A stretch of DNA of 64,000 nucleotides. Source: Anaerophaga thermohalophila DSM 12881 (GTDB lineage Bacteria; Bacteroidota; Bacteroidia; Bacteroidales; Marinilabiliaceae). The translations under genes and the position numbers were made by a program. Positions 51,662 to 63,100 of this stretch are shown in pieces; position 1 is the first letter of the stretch, and each line of letters opens with the position of its first letter. Below the pieces are notes generated by a model. It was not told the origin of the DNA and ran no database searches. It saw nothing but the letters and a program-made list of their open reading frames with translations. The stretch lies in assembly GCF_000191885.1 (NCBI RefSeq), contig NZ_AEWI01000013.1, positions 185,285 through 249,284 of the forward strand, given 5' to 3'.

Positions 51662-52969
51662 TTAAATATCTTTCAGGAGACAGTTTCCCGGCGATTCATA
51701 AACAATACGTTCAAAACCGTCAAATTTTGTTCTGATCAGTTCGGCAGCATTGGTTCTCTCAAGAATGGTTTCGGAATAACCAGTATGTTCAATTTGATGA
51801 AGAATATCGGATATGGTCATTTTATTAATATCATACGCGGGCATAACGACCATATCGTCTTTACTGTCGGTTTCAAGTTCAGCCAAAACACCGGCATCAA
51901 AAAGCTTATAAACAAGATCGGTAACCAGTCTGATGGGCAGTTTCAATTTTTCGGCCAGTTCAGAAACTGAAAGCGGCTTTTCTTTTTTCGCAAAAGCTTT
52001 GACAACTTCTCTGACAATTAAAATGCTCACCAGCTTTTGAGCATATATACTCATATTACGGGTATCAACTTCGAATTCAAAACTTCTTTCATTTTGATGG
52101 GCAAAAGTCAGCTCGGCGCCAAAAAGAACAATATTCCAACTGGCCTGCATCCAGATGAGGAAGAGCGGTAAGGCCGCGAAACTACCATAAATGGCATTAT
52201 ATCGTGAAACACCAACCTGAAAATAGATGTATCCGTATTGTACGGCCAAAAACAACGTCCCTGCAATCACTCCTCCGAAAACAGCAGAAAGCGGTTTTAC
52301 TTTGGTGTTTGGCATAATCATGAAAAACAAGGAAAAAACAAGCCAGACCAGGAGATATGGAGCCACCCAGACCAGAAAACCGCTGGCATAACCAACTACC
52401 CACAAATCGCGCATCTGGTTGGCTATAAAAACAACGATACTCCCCGAGGTAACCAATAAAAGAATACCTACCAATACCAGAGAAACGTAATCACTAAATT
52501 TTCTAAGAAGTGAACGGGATTTCTTAACGTCCCAAATATCATTAAATGATACTTCAATGCTATTCATCAGCCGCATTATCAAAAACAGCAAAATACCAAA
52601 TCCTATGCCGGCAATCATCCCCCCTTTGGTGTTGTCCAGATAGTCGAGCGCAAACTCCTGCACCCATTTGACGACCTCTTCATGACCGACAAGACGTTGT
52701 TGAAGCTCCTGTTCCAGCGCTTCACGAAAGCCAAATCCCTTAGCAATTCCGAAAGCCATGGCAACAACAGGAACAACAGAGAGGAGGGAAAAAAAAGTGA
52801 GTGCCGATGCCTTTATCTGACATTGGTCGATAATAAACCGACGAATAGCGAGTGAAAAAATACGAAGAAAACGGATTAACCAGAATTGCCGTTTACTGGT
52901 TTCATCCCTGCTAATTCTCCAAATGTCTTCTAACAGAAATATTCGTATTTTGTTAAAAAGCTCCTTCAT
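51662..52969 (-). CDS. YihY/BrkB-family inner-membrane protein
   Basis: This 435-residue membrane protein is of the family once called tRNA-processing ribonuclease BN. I place the start at MKELFNKIRIFLLEDIWR; the frame runs on to 53155 but that part lies inside RNase P RNA. About six transmembrane helices are visible (ALTFFSLLSVVPVVAMAFG, GGMIAGIGFGILLFLIMRLM, VLVGILLLVTSGSIVVF, VAPYLLVWLVFSLFFMIMP, AVFGGVIAGTLFLAVQYGYI, AALPLFLIWMQASWNIVLFG). The C-terminal 130 residues are a winged-helix-like cytoplasmic domain (EKPLSVSELAEKLKLPIRLV). The start is 14 nt after the RNase P RNA, so read-through is possible. The function is not established. Confidence 0.87.
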   Translation of the reverse strand: MKELFNKIRIFLLEDIWRISRDETSKRQFWLIRFLRIFSLAIRRFIIDQCQIKASALTFFSLLSVVPVVAMAFGIAKGFGFREALEQELQQRLVGHEEVVKWVQEFALDYLDNTKGGMIAGIGFGILLFLIMRLMNSIEVSFNDIWDVKKSRSLLRKFSDYVSLVLVGILLLVTSGSIVVFIANQMRDLWVVGYASGFLVWVAPYLLVWLVFSLFFMIMPNTKVKPLSAVFGGVIAGTLFLAVQYGYIYFQVGVSRYNAIYGSFAALPLFLIWMQASWNIVLFGAELTFAHQNERSFEFEVDTRNMSIYAQKLVSILIVREVVKAFAKKEKPLSVSELAEKLKLPIRLVTDLVYKLFDAGVLAELETDSKDDMVVMPAYDINKMTISDILHQIEHTGYSETILERTNAAELIRTKFDGFERIVYESPGNCLLKDI

Positions 52970-52982
52970 GAAATAAAAATAA

Positions 52983-53348
52983 AACAGCAAACCTGTAAGC
53001 CGGATTCTGTACCCTGTTACCAGGATGCCTGTCATTGATCTGCGAAAGCAGTCACCTGCTTTCTTTAGCGACCTACCCTTCCCGGCTTCCAAAAAACGGA
53101 ACCGGAGCGAGCAACCCCGTACCTGAAAGGAACCGGGATATACATGGTCTTGCAACCCGCGGGGTGTACGGCTTCCGGTGTCACCACCGAAACCGGTGGG
53201 CTCTTACCCCACCTTTTCACCCTTACCCGAAGGCGGTTATTTTCTGTTACACCTGCATGGCCTCACGGCCATCTTCCCGTTAGGAAGCGCGGCGCTCTGT
53301 GTTGTCCGGACTTTCCTCCCTTATCGGGCGACAGGCCGGCTTGCTGTT
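52983..53348 (-). ncRNA. rnpB: RNase P RNA
   Basis: A 366-nt RNA that cuts the 5' leader from tRNA precursors. The universal motif GAGGAAAGTCCGGAC is at 53318-53304, with ACAGAA, GTAAGGGTGAAAAGGTG, GTAAGAGCCCACC and, near the 3' end, GGTAGGTCGCTAAAG and GAATCCGGCTTAC. The terminal helix P1 pairs AACAGCAAG at the 5' end with TTTGCTGTT at the 3' end, which sets the limits. Reading frames across it on both strands are not genes. Confidence 0.96.
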
Positions 53349-53369
53349 CATGCAAACATACAAAAAATA

Positions 53370-54008
53370 CTATTCAATTCGGTAAGGTTTGTATTTCTCA
53401 TAAGGAACCAAATGTGCCTGCGGGTATCCCATGGACTTTATTCTTTCCAATGCCCTCTTTGCTTCGGCGCCTGAATAGCGGCCTACTGTGTATCGGTAAA
53501 TTCTGTCATCCAAATAAAACTCCATAACATCATCAAATTCTTCAAATTCAGATGTATAAACAGGATATCGGAATGCAGCAATCTGCACAGTATAATCCGT
53601 GTTTTCATCTGGTTCATATCCAGACGAGACCGTTGACGAAGCACCTCTTGCCAGGTTATAGCCCCTGATATCAACCACAAAACATTCAGTATATCCCATA
53701 GATTTTACGATGGAAATATTTTGCCTGGCCTCCTCTTTTGATTCAAACTCTCCAACCGTATAACGCACATAACCATCGGCACAAACATATTCTTTCGCTT
53801 TATCAATGTTTTTAAAAAATGACGGATTTTGCGGCGGCCTTTTCAAAGCAAGAATCTGAATTGCAAAGTAGGGAGCAGAAATTTCATGAACTGCAACAAT
53901 TTTTTTTGCAGAACGCAAATGAGCCAGCTTATCAGCCAATGCATCACCACAAAGTGATTGTAATAACAAAACAGCTCCAAAAAAAGAATATTTGAATATT
54001 TTTATCAT
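53370..54008 (-). CDS. Exported protein with two SPOR-like domains
   Basis: This 212-residue protein has a signal peptide (1-25, ending near ALAD). Two SPOR-type repeats follow, about 46-118 (YFAIQILALKRPPQNPSFFK, YTVGEFESKEEARQNISIVK) and about 137-208 (YTVQIAAFRYPVYTSEFEEF, YTVGRYSGAEAKRALERIKS). Each has the beta-alpha-beta pattern with the YTVG turn and the KSMGY helix end. SPOR domains bind peptidoglycan lacking stem peptides, so it should localise to the cell wall. It is 33 bp after the OmpA-like gene on the same strand, and is probably the last gene of the T9SS-linked operon. The role in that operon is unknown. Confidence 0.82.
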   Translation of the reverse strand: MIKIFKYSFFGAVLLLQSLCGDALADKLAHLRSAKKIVAVHEISAPYFAIQILALKRPPQNPSFFKNIDKAKEYVCADGYVRYTVGEFESKEEARQNISIVKSMGYTECFVVDIRGYNLARGASSTVSSGYEPDENTDYTVQIAAFRYPVYTSEFEEFDDVMEFYLDDRIYRYTVGRYSGAEAKRALERIKSMGYPQAHLVPYEKYKPYRIE

Positions 54009-54041
54009 TGCTTACGATCTATATTTTTATTCTTGTTTTGT

Positions 54042-56105
54042 TTATTCCAGCATTTTCCATACAACTACTTCAATTCTACGGTTTTCGAGATGTTCACTTT
54101 CTTCGCAAACTTTCCCCCGATGACATTTATTAACCAAATATCTCTCACCATATCCTCGTGGAATTACATTTTCGTCATCAATCCCTCTTTCCATCAAATA
54201 GTTTTCAGCTTTCTCAGCAACTTTTTGTGATACGAGTAAGTTGTTGTATTTATTTCCTCTGGCATCGGTATGGGCATTCAGCTTAACCACAACATTCGGA
54301 TTATTTTGCAAATATGCTGCCAGTTTATTGAGTACTTCTCTTCCTTCAGCAGTAATACTTTCTCCCCGATAAGGAATAATCATTGTTCCGATATCATCCA
54401 GGACAGCATCATCAAAAACAGGCGTGAGAGCGATACCATTTCTGGCAATGTCTTCCAGTTCCATGATATCAACAATCATATTTATTTCTTTATACTCGTC
54501 ACCCTTAGAAACCATAATTTCAAACGATTGATCCTCCTTCCGGTATTCATCCGGCAAAACCAAATGCACCCTGCCGTTTTTATCCGTACTTCCTTCTACC
54601 ACTGTTTCATTTGTGGAATTGTCTTTCACAAGTACCGCGGCATTTTCTACAGGAGTCCCGTTAAATGTGCTGGTTACACGAGTGGATAAGGCATCCGGAA
54701 ATACCGACAAATCGGGCTCGGGCTCGGGTTCGGGCTCAGCTTCAGGTTGAACCTCGAGTCCTCCCATAGGCATTTCTTCTTCAACACTTACATCTTCATC
54801 ATATAAGATACCTCCCATAGGTAACATCTCTTCTGACTCTTCCTCTTCTTCAGGATTTCTGGGCTCAACATAGAAAATTACATCTTCCCCGCTACTAATG
54901 CGGTTTGAAGACAAAAACCCCCTGGTAGGATCGTTTGGATCGATCACGTAACCAAAATCATCCTTATTGGAATTAAATGGTCGCTTCATATTCATCGGAT
55001 TACCCCACGAAGCTTCTCCGGTCTTTTCCGCCTTGAAAATATCCAATCCTCCAAATCCTTCCAGCCCGTCGCTGCTGTAATATAATACATAGTCTTTACT
55101 AACAAACGGGAAACGTTCGTTACCAAACGTATTGATTTGCGATCCGAGATTTCGCGGTTGACCGAACCGCCCGTCTTCATACCGTTCAGCCACATAAAGA
55201 TCGGTGCCTCCGTATCCTCCCTTCATATTTGAGGCAAATACCAGGTACCGGTCATCAGGCGTTACTGCAGGATAGGCACAGTCGTAGTCATTACTGTTAA
55301 TTGGAAGAACCTTTTCGTTGACCCAATGCTCACCATCAAACTCAACAGAATAAATCTTTATCCGGCTTTCTCCTCCGGGAATTCTTACCGACCGTGTATA
55401 GTACATGGTTTTTTGATCGGAAGTAAAAGAAATGGCTCCTACGTGATAATCAAAAACCATATTTTCGTCAAAAAGACGTTTACTCAATATTTCGCCGTTC
55501 TCCCCAAGTTCGGAATAATAAAGATTCAGGAATTCCTTACCATACCTGTCGACATCCCTGCTTCCGCCTTCATCTCCGGAGGATGAAGAATAAACAACAC
55601 CGTCTTTGTAATACTGAATACCAAACGATTGTCCGAATGTCAAAAAGTCAGACGGGTTAACATAGTAGTTTGGATTGTACTCATTATGCTCAAGGGCCCA
55701 AATGCATGATTCCATCAATTTCTTGATCTGAGCCTGATTACCAACATTATACTGCCGTGTTTTACGGTACAAATCGATGGCTTCCTGATAAAACCCGTTT
55801 TTATGAGCAGATAATGCATAATTGACGAGGTCTTCGGGCTTTAGCTTCCCTTTCAGGTCATCAAAAGCATTATATGCCCGGTCAATTTCGTTCAAATAAT
55901 AATAGCAATGCGCTATTCGTCTCTGAACATCAACAGATAACTCTTCACCCTGGCTTTTTGCTTCATTATAATACTGAAGGGCCTTAAAGTATTCTTCATT
56001 TTCAAAAAACTTATCTCCCCTCCTGATGGTTCGGCTCTGACCCAGTACCATTGATACAGAGAGTATGAAGAGCATAATAAGTGAAAATATCTTTTTTAGC
56101 TTCAT
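54042..56105 (-). CDS. OmpA/PD40 peptidoglycan-binding protein of the T9SS/gliding type
   Basis: This 687-residue exported protein has a signal peptide (1-22). TPR helices lie at about 28-150 (DKFFENEEYFKALQYYNEAK, NGFYQEAIDLYRKTRQYN), and WD40-like PD40 strands at about 165-415 (YPAVTPDDRYLVFASNMKGG, ERFPFVSKDYVLYYSSDGLE). An acidic Glu/Pro-rich linker is at about 420-470, then a carboxypeptidase-regulatory-like domain. The C-terminal OmpA domain (about 575-687) carries KLNAHTDARGNKYNNLLVSQ and ENRRIEVVVWK. This order is that of PorE-type proteins, which tie the type IX secretion system to the cell wall; the gene order (adhesin, PorP/SprF, this gene) fits. PorE itself is one name; a paralogue of the gliding operons is more likely here. 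Confidence 0.88.
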   Translation of the reverse strand: MKLKKIFSLIMLFILSVSMVLGQSRTIRRGDKFFENEEYFKALQYYNEAKSQGEELSVDVQRRIAHCYYYLNEIDRAYNAFDDLKGKLKPEDLVNYALSAHKNGFYQEAIDLYRKTRQYNVGNQAQIKKLMESCIWALEHNEYNPNYYVNPSDFLTFGQSFGIQYYKDGVVYSSSSGDEGGSRDVDRYGKEFLNLYYSELGENGEILSKRLFDENMVFDYHVGAISFTSDQKTMYYTRSVRIPGGESRIKIYSVEFDGEHWVNEKVLPINSNDYDCAYPAVTPDDRYLVFASNMKGGYGGTDLYVAERYEDGRFGQPRNLGSQINTFGNERFPFVSKDYVLYYSSDGLEGFGGLDIFKAEKTGEASWGNPMNMKRPFNSNKDDFGYVIDPNDPTRGFLSSNRISSGEDVIFYVEPRNPEEEEESEEMLPMGGILYDEDVSVEEEMPMGGLEVQPEAEPEPEPEPDLSVFPDALSTRVTSTFNGTPVENAAVLVKDNSTNETVVEGSTDKNGRVHLVLPDEYRKEDQSFEIMVSKGDEYKEINMIVDIMELEDIARNGIALTPVFDDAVLDDIGTMIIPYRGESITAEGREVLNKLAAYLQNNPNVVVKLNAHTDARGNKYNNLLVSQKVAEKAENYLMERGIDDENVIPRGYGERYLVNKCHRGKVCEESEHLENRRIEVVVWKMLE

Positions 56106-56135
56106 ATTGCAAAAATTTCGAAATGGAAGAACACA

Positions 56136-57083
56136 TCAAAAATATCTAATGGAACGCATTCCAGGTCTTCTGTTGAACGTAAAATCAAATTGCAGACTGA
56201 TTTCATGTGTTCCGTAATTATCAAACTGGTTTAATTCGCTTATCGGATAATCGAAAGAATACCGGACAGTAAACCGATCATTAATAATATATTCCCCCAG
56301 AAAAACAACATCGGAAATGGTCCTGTAAGACAGTCCTAACCAAAGCTTGTCCATAAACATAACGTTACCCGTAATATCTAATTGTAATGGTGCCCCATAA
56401 ACATACTTCACCAGCATGGTTGGTTTAATTTTTACCTCCTCAAGCTCAAAAACATATCCCCCGTAAAGATATGAATGCATGTTCTTCAAATCCAATGTAT
56501 TTTTAAAGTCATTAACATTGGGGTCTTCATCAAACTGATTGGTAAATATCTTTGGAACAGAAAAGCCTGCAAAATAGGTGTCTGAATAAAAATAAACACC
56601 AAAACCAACATTAAAAATCATTTTTGATTCCTTGCTGTCGAAGACGGGGTCACTGGGATCATTAACTTCAGCTTTGGTTCCGTCCCAAACCAGAGAACTA
56701 ACACCGGCCTGCAAACCAAACGAAAGAAAACGATTGTTCCGGTCGATTTGTAATTTATAGGAAGCAGCGGCAAAGGCATCAAAAGTATTGCTAAACCCGA
56801 TGTGATCGTTCACAAGAACCAGACCAACACCTAAATTTGTATCTTCAATAGGGGAATGTATATTTAACGCCTCATTCATTGGCGCACCTTCCATTCCCAG
56901 CCATTGACTCCGATGTATCAAAAGTCCGCTTATAATGTCCCTTGTTCCATTATATGCAGGATTTAATAATCCCTGGTTGGCGATATAGTGATTGAACTGG
57001 TATTGGTCCTGGGCCTTTAAAGAGGCCCCAAGAACCAACATCAGCACCAATCCTGTTATATAAAACCTTTCCTTCATAATCAC
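56136..57083 (-). CDS. PorP/SprF-family type IX secretion membrane protein
   Basis: This 315-residue outer-membrane beta-barrel protein has a signal peptide (1-24, ending near LKAQD). The family marker QYQFNHYIANQGLLNPAYNG (27-46) is followed by regular amphipathic strands (GVGLVLVNDHIGFSNTFDAF, YLYGGYVFELEEVKIKPTML). It ends in the aromatic residue typical of outer-membrane barrels (RYF). SprF-like proteins are needed to secrete or anchor the large adhesin encoded next to them, here the giant T9SS protein 24 bp upstream. A 30-bp gap leads to the OmpA/PD40 gene, so these genes form one operon. Confidence 0.93.
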   Translation of the reverse strand: MIMKERFYITGLVLMLVLGASLKAQDQYQFNHYIANQGLLNPAYNGTRDIISGLLIHRSQWLGMEGAPMNEALNIHSPIEDTNLGVGLVLVNDHIGFSNTFDAFAAASYKLQIDRNNRFLSFGLQAGVSSLVWDGTKAEVNDPSDPVFDSKESKMIFNVGFGVYFYSDTYFAGFSVPKIFTNQFDEDPNVNDFKNTLDLKNMHSYLYGGYVFELEEVKIKPTMLVKYVYGAPLQLDITGNVMFMDKLWLGLSYRTISDVVFLGEYIINDRFTVRYSFDYPISELNQFDNYGTHEISLQFDFTFNRRPGMRSIRYF

Positions 57084-57107
57084 GGGTTTAGAATTATTCT
57101 TTATCCA

Positions 57108-60100
57108 TTAGCGACGAAGTTCGACGAAACCATTAAATTTCTTAATAACCGTTTCTCCATCAACATTTGCCTTGACCGTATATACATAGAAATATACCCC
57201 GTTTGGTAAATCATCGCCAATAGCTATCATATTATTGATATTCGATTTTCCATCCCAATCGTTCTGATAGACCTTACCCTGGGAACGATAGACTAACGTT
57301 CCCCACCTGTTAAACACTTCAAACGTGCTTTCTTCTGTCCTTGACCTGTTTGAAGATATTACAAAATAATCATTTATGCCATCACCATTTGGAGAAAAAG
57401 CATTGGGAATAAAAATGGATCTATCTTCTGTCATATTTTTATTACCTACATAAATAAATATTGTGTCCTGATCCCACCTTGACGGTTCTAAAAGATTCTC
57501 TACCCGATAAAGAATGGTGTCTACACCAAAAAATGAAGGCGCTTTCGTATACTCAACAAACCCTGTTGTTTGATCCTTAAATTGTATAATACCAAAATCA
57601 CCCTCATATAAATATGGGTTAGTTTCTGATTCGGGAAAAAAGAAATTCAGGTTATCAATATCAATATCTGTTTTGGTAACATTGACAGTCACGCTATCAC
57701 TAACCTCATTTTCATTAAGATATATGAATGCAGGATGTGCTTCTAACATATCTTCAAATACATACAAAACGCCATTGTATGGAACAGGCTCACATGATAC
57801 ATCAGAGTACTGGACAAATAACTGATATTCTCCCGGCTCATTAATATCAATGGTACCACCAATGCTATTATCAAATTCTACTGTGTCTTCCTCTTCATTA
57901 ATGAGATAATAATTCAAATCACTTTCCAAATTATCTACATCAATTGATAACCCATTGTCGCCAAGATAAAGTGTGTCAGTAACATTAATCCCCAGTAAAA
58001 TGTCGCTGATATACCTGTCAATATATGCGGGAGAAGAATAAGGAGACACCAAAACTGTATCAAACTCACTTTCACAACCTGACGTCAAATCAATGGCACT
58101 GATAACATATTCTGCACTATCAAGATATTCAAAACCAATATCATTTCCATCCTCTCCAAATAATCTTCTAAAATATGTTGAAGTATCGTCCGAACGATAC
58201 AGGTAATAAGCATAATCAGACGATGAATTTTCAACAATTACAGTTCCTTTATTGAAGGCTTCAGGACAATAGAAAATTGTATCTGAAGCAATAACAGGAG
58301 GATTAACAGCTTGAGCAACTGAGACACTAATTTCACTACTATATTCCTCTCCACAGAAACCGGAGCCATCAGCAACACGAACATAGTACTTTTGAGAAAC
58401 CTCAGTACTGTCGAACGTCCATGTAATGCTATTATCAGCCCCAACACTGCCGTAAATGTGACTTAATACACTTTGATTTTCATCTGCCAATTCATAAGTC
58501 CAGTGGTCTGAATCTATAAAAGCGGTAATTGAGATGGGTTCTCCATAACAATAATTCATGCTGTAATCCTCTACCTGAGCAGGCAGAACAATCTCTCCAG
58601 TCTCTATGTCGATTTGTTCTGAAATTACATCACAGGAACCTCCCCACGAGGCTTTTACATAGTAGCTTCCACTGGCAACTGGTGAAATAACAAAATCACC
58701 ATTAATAGTTGCCTTTCTGGCAATTATAACAGAATCAACATTCGAAATATTAACCAATTCATAATCTACACCAGACACCGCATTATCGATTTCTATTTCA
58801 GTATATTCCTGACCACACGAAATAACAGGATTTGTAACGAAATTCGGTTGGGGTGGTGTATCCTCATAAATCACTCTTACAGTATCTTTCATACTTGAGG
58901 TACAACCTGTCGTTTGATTTTTAGCAAAAACAGTATATGTACCATTAGGAACTAGTACATTAAAAGTAAGAGGGCCTCCGTCATATCTACCTTCTTCAAC
59001 ATCAGCTTGTCCGGTATTTTCTTCAAGCAGGAAATAATCAACACCAAATTCGGATCCATTCAGTCCAACTTGCGCACCCCCAACAGACATATCGCAATAA
59101 ACACCTGATCCGGTCATTTCAAAGGCCTTTGGTAAAGGATTAAATTTTACACGAAGACTGTCCATCACCATTTTACAACCTGAACCATTATCTGCTTCCA
59201 GATAGAAGTAACTATTGGAAGAGACATCGGGAACAAAATCTATTGGATAACCATTCCCGGGTTGAGTATCATAAACATGGCCATTAGAAACGTATATTAA
59301 TGAATAGGTTACGCTCGTTTCACTGCCGGTAGTACTAACAGTTGTAGCACCATCTCCCTGGCATAAATTTGCACCTCCATTCAAACCAAAGACAGAAATT
59401 GCCCCCTCGATGTGAATATCCTCTTCGTCAAGTAATCTTACTTCACAACCAGAATTTCCGATTGCAGTAATATAATAGTGACCGTTCCTGTCGATTATGG
59501 CATCCGGAAACTCGACTTCAGACAAACCAGCTTGTGTCACTTCAACAAAACTACTATAAGAGCTATTCCCCTCACGCCAGAGGTAATATGTAACTCCTTC
59601 TTCAGGATTCTCGATAGAAACAATAGCTTCTTTCGGTGCACAAGGATTCCCTGAAATCACTACACTATCAACAACCATACTCAACGTAGCATCAGGTACA
59701 TCATACTCTACAACTTTAACTGTATCTTCAAAGTTTCTGGCGCATCCGGTGGAAGTATTAGTTGCCAAAATCGTGTATGACGAGCTATCTGTGACAGCAA
59801 AACTTAATGTTGAGCCATTGCCACTTACAGCACTCCCATAAGAGACATCATCAACAACATCAAACAATTGATATTCAACGTCGTTTTGGGAATCTTCAAT
59901 ATACAAATTAGTCCCACCACCAGGGCAAAAACCCAATTCTCCAAGTATTGGTCTATCCTCTGGCAATGGGTCTGTCTCAACAGTTACTGAGTTACTTTCA
60001 GATGAAACACATCCCAGATCATTAGTTTCTGATATAACATAATAATCGCCTTCAGAGGTGAACCATTCTGTTCCGTCCGTATCATTTACAAAATTAACAT

Positions 60101-63100
60101 TTCCCCCGCCACTCACTCCGTGATGTACAGCAACGGTATTATTGCTTTCATAAATAAGATAATAGGTTAATCCTTCTTCCTGATTTTCCAAAGTAAGATG
60201 TACACCTTGACCTCCTTCACAATAATGACCGCCATTTGAAACTGCTAAATTACCGGCATCCGGTAAGGTAACTTCTTCAACATCAATACTATTATTCATC
60301 AGATAAGGACAACCTCCCGAAGAGTAAGCAACAACCGAATAAGTAGTAGCCTCGGAACCAACCTGTTGATAATTACCTAAAACCAGCGCATTTCCGTTTC
60401 CGGTTATGGTATCAACAGGACTGCCATCCTGAAGAACAATATATTCTACCCCACTTTCCGAACCGGAAAGAGAAAGCTCTACACCATCCGGATCATCTTC
60501 ACAGTAACGACCATCGTTTTCAGTCTGCAAATCAAATAATTGTAGCTCATCACCCTCGATGGTAAAACTGCCTTCCATCATGGCACTACAACCAAAACCG
60601 GCAATTGCCCTGATGGTATAAGTTCCAACATAACTGTAACTGTTATCGAAAACAAATGGAATAACACCGCCCGGCTTAGTTTCAAGTACCTGTGAACCAT
60701 TAAATACCAACTCGTACGTATCTGCTCCCCATGAATTTTCAAGACCAATAACATAACCAGTGCCGGCATTACAATCAGATGCAGTGTCGCCATCGGGTAA
60801 AGAAACCGGGCTACCATCTACTGTCATTGTATATACATCGGGTCTTGGATGTTCTGTGATCTCGAACGACTCACTCAACTCATACTCCGAAGGCACAGCC
60901 GCACGGTAAGCTTTAACCCTGTAATTGGTGCCGTTCGGAGGATCAGCATCCAGAACATTATTCCATATAACCTGATTAGTTCCATCATAAATAATTGAAG
61001 AATAAGCGGTGGCACTTTCATCCTCCAAAACAATTTCATAAGTAATATCCAATTGCGGATTGGTTACTTCAACCGTAGCACCTCCTGTTCCTTCACAGTA
61101 TTCTTTATTAACTCCAACTACAATTGGTAAATCAACCCCTTCATAGACACTCATTATCAAATAGTCATCGGTGCGACATTCAAAACTACTGAATACCTGA
61201 ACACTGACAGAATCACCATCTGCTAATGCATTGGTTGTAAATGTATTACTTGTTCCGTATTGTTTTTCATCATCGTTAATAAAGAATTTGAAAGTATCGC
61301 CACCACTACCATTTGCTGTGAAGGTAACTTCCGTCCCCTCCAGTGCAGAAGGTGGATCAGCTACGAGATCAACTGCCGGCAATGGGTGTACAACGACATC
61401 TTCATCAATGGCATTACTCGGACAGCCATTTCCGTTATCATCAATGGCAATAACCTCGTAATTGCCTGCATTGAAAAGGGAAGCATTATTAATAGTATAT
61501 GAGTGGGTGCTTACCCCCGGAATAAGCGTTCCATCCTGATACCATTCGTATGTATAGTTTCCATCACCGCCACTGGCCTGAACCATAATAACAATTTGTT
61601 CTTCTTCGCAGACTTCTGTTAAATTCCCAGGATTAAAACTGATGGTCGGATTTTCTCTTACAGTAATATCAATTGTATCAGAAATATCGTCACAGCCACT
61701 TCCAAATACATGAACATAAACCTGATCACCGTCATTAAGCTGATCGGTTACATACACATCATTGGCATCGGGCCCCTGAACAGAGCTCCACGTACCCGCA
61801 TTACTGTCGTACCGGAAGAATTCGTACTGCTCTCCACCGCCGGCAGTAAATGTAATCTCCTTGTTGTTTTCACAAACGGCGGTTGTCGAAGCAGAAAAGG
61901 TAGCAGTAAGTTCTATGACATGAACATCTATTTGTGCTGTTCCTGAACAGGAAACACCATCGGTAACAGTTACCGTATAAACACCATCGTCGTTTGAGAC
62001 GGTAACAGCCGGAATTGTAATTTGCTGACCGGTCATAGTTGACCCGTCGGGCAATTCCCAAAGATATGAATATGAGCCACTACCTCCCGTTGCATTTGCA
62101 TCAAGCACAAGGTCATTTCCGGCACAAATATTCATTTCCGGATCGCCGGGATAGATTATAACAATCGGGTTTTCATTGACGGTCAGTATCATATCGTCAG
62201 GTGCACTGATACAGCCATTGTTATCTTCAACAGTTACACTATAAGCAGCACCATCATTTGTAAGTTCAACGTCAGTTCCTGTAAGTGTCAATTGATTGGA
62301 TGCACCACTGGCAATAACATTACCAACTCCGTTGTACCACACATAATTAACATAATTACCGCTTCCTCCCGACGATGAAGCTATTAAAGTTATATCCTGT
62401 CCGTCACAAGTGGAAGCATCGTCGAGAGTAACTGTTGGGAGTTCGTTAATCACAACGTTAGTTGTTCCGGTAACTGGACAACCGTTATCATCGGTAACAA
62501 CCACATCATAATCGCCGGCATTAGCCAGCGTGACATTGGTTACCGACGGATTCTGAGCCGTGCTGCTGAAACCATCAGGGCCGCTCCACAAATAAGAATA
62601 AGGAGAAGTGCCACCTGAGACTGTAACAGATAAGTTTACAGTCCCTCCTGCACATACAGGGCCGTCGTTTTCAATATTATCTATTACAGGATTTTCGTTC
62701 ACTACAACAGTGGTACTACCTGTCGCTGAACCACAGCCATTGGCATCGGTGACGACAACATCATAGCTTCCGGCATCGGCAAGAGTTATATCAGACAGAA
62801 CAGGGTCTTCATCAGTACTGGTAAATCCATTGGGGCCTGTCCATGAATAGGTATATGGGCCTGAACCACCTATGATAGTGACAGATAAATTAACCGTACC
62901 GCTTTCACAAACCGGGCCATCATTGGAAATAGCGTCTATTACCGGATTTTCGTTTACTGTAACTGTAGTGCTGCCATTAACAATACACCCATTGGCATCG
63001 GTCACTGTAACATCATAAGCACCCCCATTGGCCAGCGTGACATTCGGGATGGTCGGATTCTGAGCCGTGCTGCTGAAACCGTCAGGGCCGCTCCATAAGT

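Noticed and set aside
52970..53155. N-terminal extension of the YihY protein
   Set aside because: It would be translated from inside RNase P RNA; MKELFNK at 52969 is a better start.
53035..53527. ORFs of 82, 127 and 98 residues on the plus strand
   Set aside because: They lie over RNase P RNA, which explains the open frames through its GC-rich structure.
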